From the NCBI GenBank assembly GCA_003645735.1, contig QNBQ01000044.1, positions 1 to 8,686 on the forward strand: a DNA stretch of 8,686 nt. The letters are read 5' to 3'. The translations under genes and the position numbers were made by a program. Every line of letters starts with the position of its first letter. Within the stretch, counting starts at the first letter, position 1. The DNA is from Candidatus Poribacteria bacterium (GTDB taxonomy: Bacteria > Poribacteria > WGA-4E > B28-G17). The notes under the pieces were generated by a model. It saw nothing but the letters and a program-made list of their open reading frames with translations, made no database searches and was not told the origin of the DNA. This document shows positions 6,546 to 8,686 of this stretch, one piece after another.

Positions 6546-7300
6546 GGCCGATTCAGCTCATCATTATAACGGCCATCTCCCTTGGGCTGTGCGTCCCGCT
6601 CCTCCCCTCGTTCGCCCTGACCGGGGAGGAGATCCTCAAAAAGGTCGACGAGGTCTCAACGGCGCCCAAGGACATCCACATGATATCCAAGATGATCCTG
6701 ATCGACTCGAAGGGCAACAAGAAGCTTAGGAAGGCCGAGACGTTCCAGAAGAACCGTCCCGAGGAAAAGAGGCTCACCCGCTTCTTAGAGCCGGCCGATC
6801 AAAAAGGGATAGCCTTCCTGGCCTTGCCCAACGATGTCCAATACGTCTACCTGCCCGCCTTCAGGAAGGTGAGGAGGATAGCCTCCCACGTCAAAAACAC
6901 GAAGTTCGCCGGGACAGACTTCACCTACGACGACCTCAGCACCTTCAGGTTCTCGAAGGATTTCAACCCGAAGCTGGTCGAGACTACCGACCAGTTCTAC
7001 ATCCTGGAGCTGACCCCCAAGCCCGGCGTCAAGAAGGATTACGGCAAGCTGAGGATGTGGGTGAGGAGGGACAACTTCGTCTCGGTCAAGATCGAATATT
7101 ACGACAAGAAAGGGCAGCTGTGGAAGGTGCTCGAGAGGAGGGACATCGTCAAGATCGGCAACTACTGGACGGCCAAGGAGATGGAGATGAAGGATCTGAA
7201 GGAGAACCACTCGACGGTCATAATTCAGGAGAGCATCGAGTTCGACACCGGCTTGAGCGATAAGATCTTCACCCCGAGGTATCTGAGGAGGGCGAGATGA
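6542..7300 (+). CDS. LolA-like periplasmic protein (outer-membrane lipoprotein-sorting protein family)
   Basis: The start ATG overlaps the transporter stop, with ggagg 9 nt upstream. The 252-residue product begins with a signal peptide (MRPIQLIIITAISLGLCVPLLPSFA), probably cut by signal peptidase I before LTGEE; there is no proper lipobox at C17, so it should be soluble. The mature part fits the LolA-like half-barrel family encoded beside RND/MMPL transporters. Typical segments are RFLEPADQKGIAFLALPN (80-97), YVYLPAFRKVRRIA (101-114), KFAGTDFTYDDL (121-132) and the strand-rich YYDKKGQLWKVLERRDIVKIGNYWTAKEM (186-214). Such proteins have a hydrophobic groove for acyl chains. In this operon it would accept a lipid or lipid-like molecule from the transporter and pass it towards the outer membrane. 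It is not the housekeeping LolA, as no lolB or lolCDE genes are near. Family call is firm; cargo unknown. Confidence 0.9.
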   Translation: MRPIQLIIITAISLGLCVPLLPSFALTGEEILKKVDEVSTAPKDIHMISKMILIDSKGNKKLRKAETFQKNRPEEKRLTRFLEPADQKGIAFLALPNDVQYVYLPAFRKVRRIASHVKNTKFAGTDFTYDDLSTFRFSKDFNPKLVETTDQFYILELTPKPGVKKDYGKLRMWVRRDNFVSVKIEYYDKKGQLWKVLERRDIVKIGNYWTAKEMEMKDLKENHSTVIIQESIEFDTGLSDKIFTPRYLRRAR

Positions 7301-8686
7301 GGGGGAAATGGGCGATAGCGGCCATCCTATCGGTCATATGCGCCGTCGCCTGGGCCGACGTCTCCGTCAACGGCTTCCTGAAGACGGAGACGAGGCTCAG
7401 GGTTCAGGAGGAGAGGGAGCTGACCTGGAACAGGGCGGTTTTAAGCCTGAAGTTCGAAGGCGAGCCGTCCGAGGGGCTGCATTTCCTGGGCGACCTGAGG
7501 CTCAAAAGCTCCGGGTTCCCGACGATCTCCTCCCTCCCCGATCTGCAGAGCTGGGGGAAGGAGGGGGTCTCCCCTTGGGCCGTGGAGCTGAAGGAGGCCT
7601 ATCTGGACGTCTATAGCTTCCTGGTGGAGAGCCTCGATCTGAGGCTGGGCAAGCAGATCGTCGTCTGGGGAACCGCCGATAAGATCAACCCGACGAGCAA
7701 CATCTGCCCCGACGATCTGGAGGACATCTTCGACTTCGGCGAGAAGATAGGGGTTAACGCGATCCAGCTCAACTGGTATCCCAGCCTCGGGGGAGCGGAT
7801 CTGACGGTTAGCGGGGTTTTCGTCCCGACCTTTACCCCTTCGACCCTTCCGCCGCCGAGGTGGATCGGGGCGCTGATGGAGGAGGGGGTGCCGGAGATCC
7901 CGGGGCTGAAGGTCGAGGCGATCGAGGAGAGGATCGCCCTGCCCGAGCCGAGCTTAAAGGAATCCTCATCCTTCGGCCTGAGGCTCTCCACGACGCTGGC
8001 CGGCTACGACCTTTCGGTCAGCTATTACCGCGGCAGGGATAAGCTGCCGATTCAATCCTCGCTGACGCTCAAGCCCAAAGTTGAGGTCGAGCTTCCCGCC
8101 GGCGGGATGCCCTCCGGCCTTACCCCGGGAGAGGGCCAGCCGCCCGTCGGCCCCGAGCTGCCGGTCGAGGGGGTTTTGGAGCTGATCTACCCGAAGATCC
8201 AGGTCATAGGCGCCGATATGGCCGGCGAGCTGTTCAAGGTGGGGATCTGGGCCGAGGGCGCGCTCTTCCTGCCCGAGGAGGTCGAGATGAAAACGACCCT
8301 CCCGACGCCCCAGGGCCCGACCACCCGGTCGGAGGTCGTCCTGGAGGACGAGCCTTACCTGAAGTTCGTCCTGGGGTGCGATTACACCTTTAAGGACGGC
8401 ACCTACGTCAACTTCCAATACATCCACGGCTTTCCGTTCGAAAGGGGCAAGGATGAGCTGAACGACTACTTCGCATTCAGGCTTGAGCGGAAGTTTCACG
8501 ATGACGAGGTGAAGCTCGTCCCGTTGAGCTTCGTTTTGAGCGTGACCGATTGGGACGATCCGAGCGAGAATTACGGGCTGGCTTACGTCCCGGAGCTGAG
8601 CTACTCGCCGCGGGACAACATCGAGCTGACGCTCGGGGCGGTCGTGCTGCACGGGAAGGGGGAGGGGTTCCTGAGCAAGCTGAAGG
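7297..8686 (+). CDS. Outer-membrane beta-barrel protein, DUF1302-like; 3' end outside window
   Basis: An open frame of 463 codons runs from the ATG at 7297 to the window edge without a stop. The ATG overlaps the previous stop (ATGA) and has ggagg 5 nt upstream. A signal peptide (MRGKWAIAAILSVICAVAWA) precedes DVSVNGFLKTETRLRVQEE. The rest alternates polar and hydrophobic residues in short strands with turns, as in a large barrel. The segment LRLGKQIVVWGTADKINPTSN (115-135) resembles the GRQ-V-WG-...-NP motif of DUF1302/alginate-export-type barrels, which are often encoded beside RND/MMPL transporters and LolA-like proteins. A long Pro/Gly-rich stretch (about 259-292) is probably an extended loop. 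It would be the outer-membrane end of the route, either a channel or the acceptor. Without the C-terminus, the closing strand cannot be checked. Barrel call is good; exact family moderate. Confidence 0.78.
   Translation, partial: MRGKWAIAAILSVICAVAWADVSVNGFLKTETRLRVQEERELTWNRAVLSLKFEGEPSEGLHFLGDLRLKSSGFPTISSLPDLQSWGKEGVSPWAVELKEAYLDVYSFLVESLDLRLGKQIVVWGTADKINPTSNICPDDLEDIFDFGEKIGVNAIQLNWYPSLGGADLTVSGVFVPTFTPSTLPPPRWIGALMEEGVPEIPGLKVEAIEERIALPEPSLKESSSFGLRLSTTLAGYDLSVSYYRGRDKLPIQSSLTLKPKVEVELPAGGMPSGLTPGEGQPPVGPELPVEGVLELIYPKIQVIGADMAGELFKVGIWAEGALFLPEEVEMKTTLPTPQGPTTRSEVVLEDEPYLKFVLGCDYTFKDGTYVNFQYIHGFPFERGKDELNDYFAFRLERKFHDDEVKLVPLSFVLSVTDWDDPSENYGLAYVPELSYSPRDNIELTLGAVVLHGKGEGFLSKLK

Noticed and set aside
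1..8686. CRISPR arrays, insertion sequences, tRNA or rRNA genes
   Set aside because: No regularly spaced repeats, transposase frames, terminal inverted repeats or RNA gene signatures were seen; the window is almost fully coding on one strand.

Overview
This is a GC-rich stretch (roughly 60% G+C by eye) from a bacterium with two membranes. A periplasmic LolA-like protein, an outer-membrane barrel and an ADP-heptose-type glycosyltransferase all point to a diderm envelope. Arginine is mostly AGG and isoleucine is often ATA, despite the high G+C. The first gene is a LamG-domain protein ending in a short tail, KLATTWGGIKRF. From memory, tails of this kind are common on secreted proteins of Candidatus Poribacteria and related uncultured lineages. 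That affiliation is a tentative inference, not shown by the sequence.

Layout, all on the + strand. (1) 3-593: the 3' part of a LamG (concanavalin A-like) secreted protein, followed by a perfect 9-bp hairpin (603-627). (2) 635-1277: a TetR-family repressor gene with its own promoter and a perfect 10-bp-arm inverted repeat just downstream of the -10 box. (3) 1278-1541: an intergenic region with an A/T tract, a TTGACC box, a second copy of the same operator (19 of 23 positions identical), a good ribosome binding site, and the start of a secreted-protein gene that appears broken by frameshifts. (4) 1542-8686: a tightly packed operon of five genes: GT9 glycosyltransferase, radical SAM/SPASM-like enzyme, RND/MMPL-type transporter, LolA-like periplasmic protein, and a DUF1302-like outer-membrane barrel that runs off the window. 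Three of the four junctions overlap by 4 nt (TTGA, ATGA, ATGA); the other has a 22-nt gap.

The genes read as one envelope pathway. The glycosyltransferase and radical SAM enzyme would build or modify a lipid or glycolipid in the cytoplasm or at the inner membrane. The 12-helix transporter would extract or move it. The LolA-like protein would carry it across the periplasm, and the barrel would accept it or let it through at the outer membrane. TetR probably represses both its own gene and this operon through the paired operators and may respond to the cargo or a related amphiphile. The substrate is unknown. The combination, the transporter's unusually long second periplasmic domain, and the duplicated operator are the points most worth following up.
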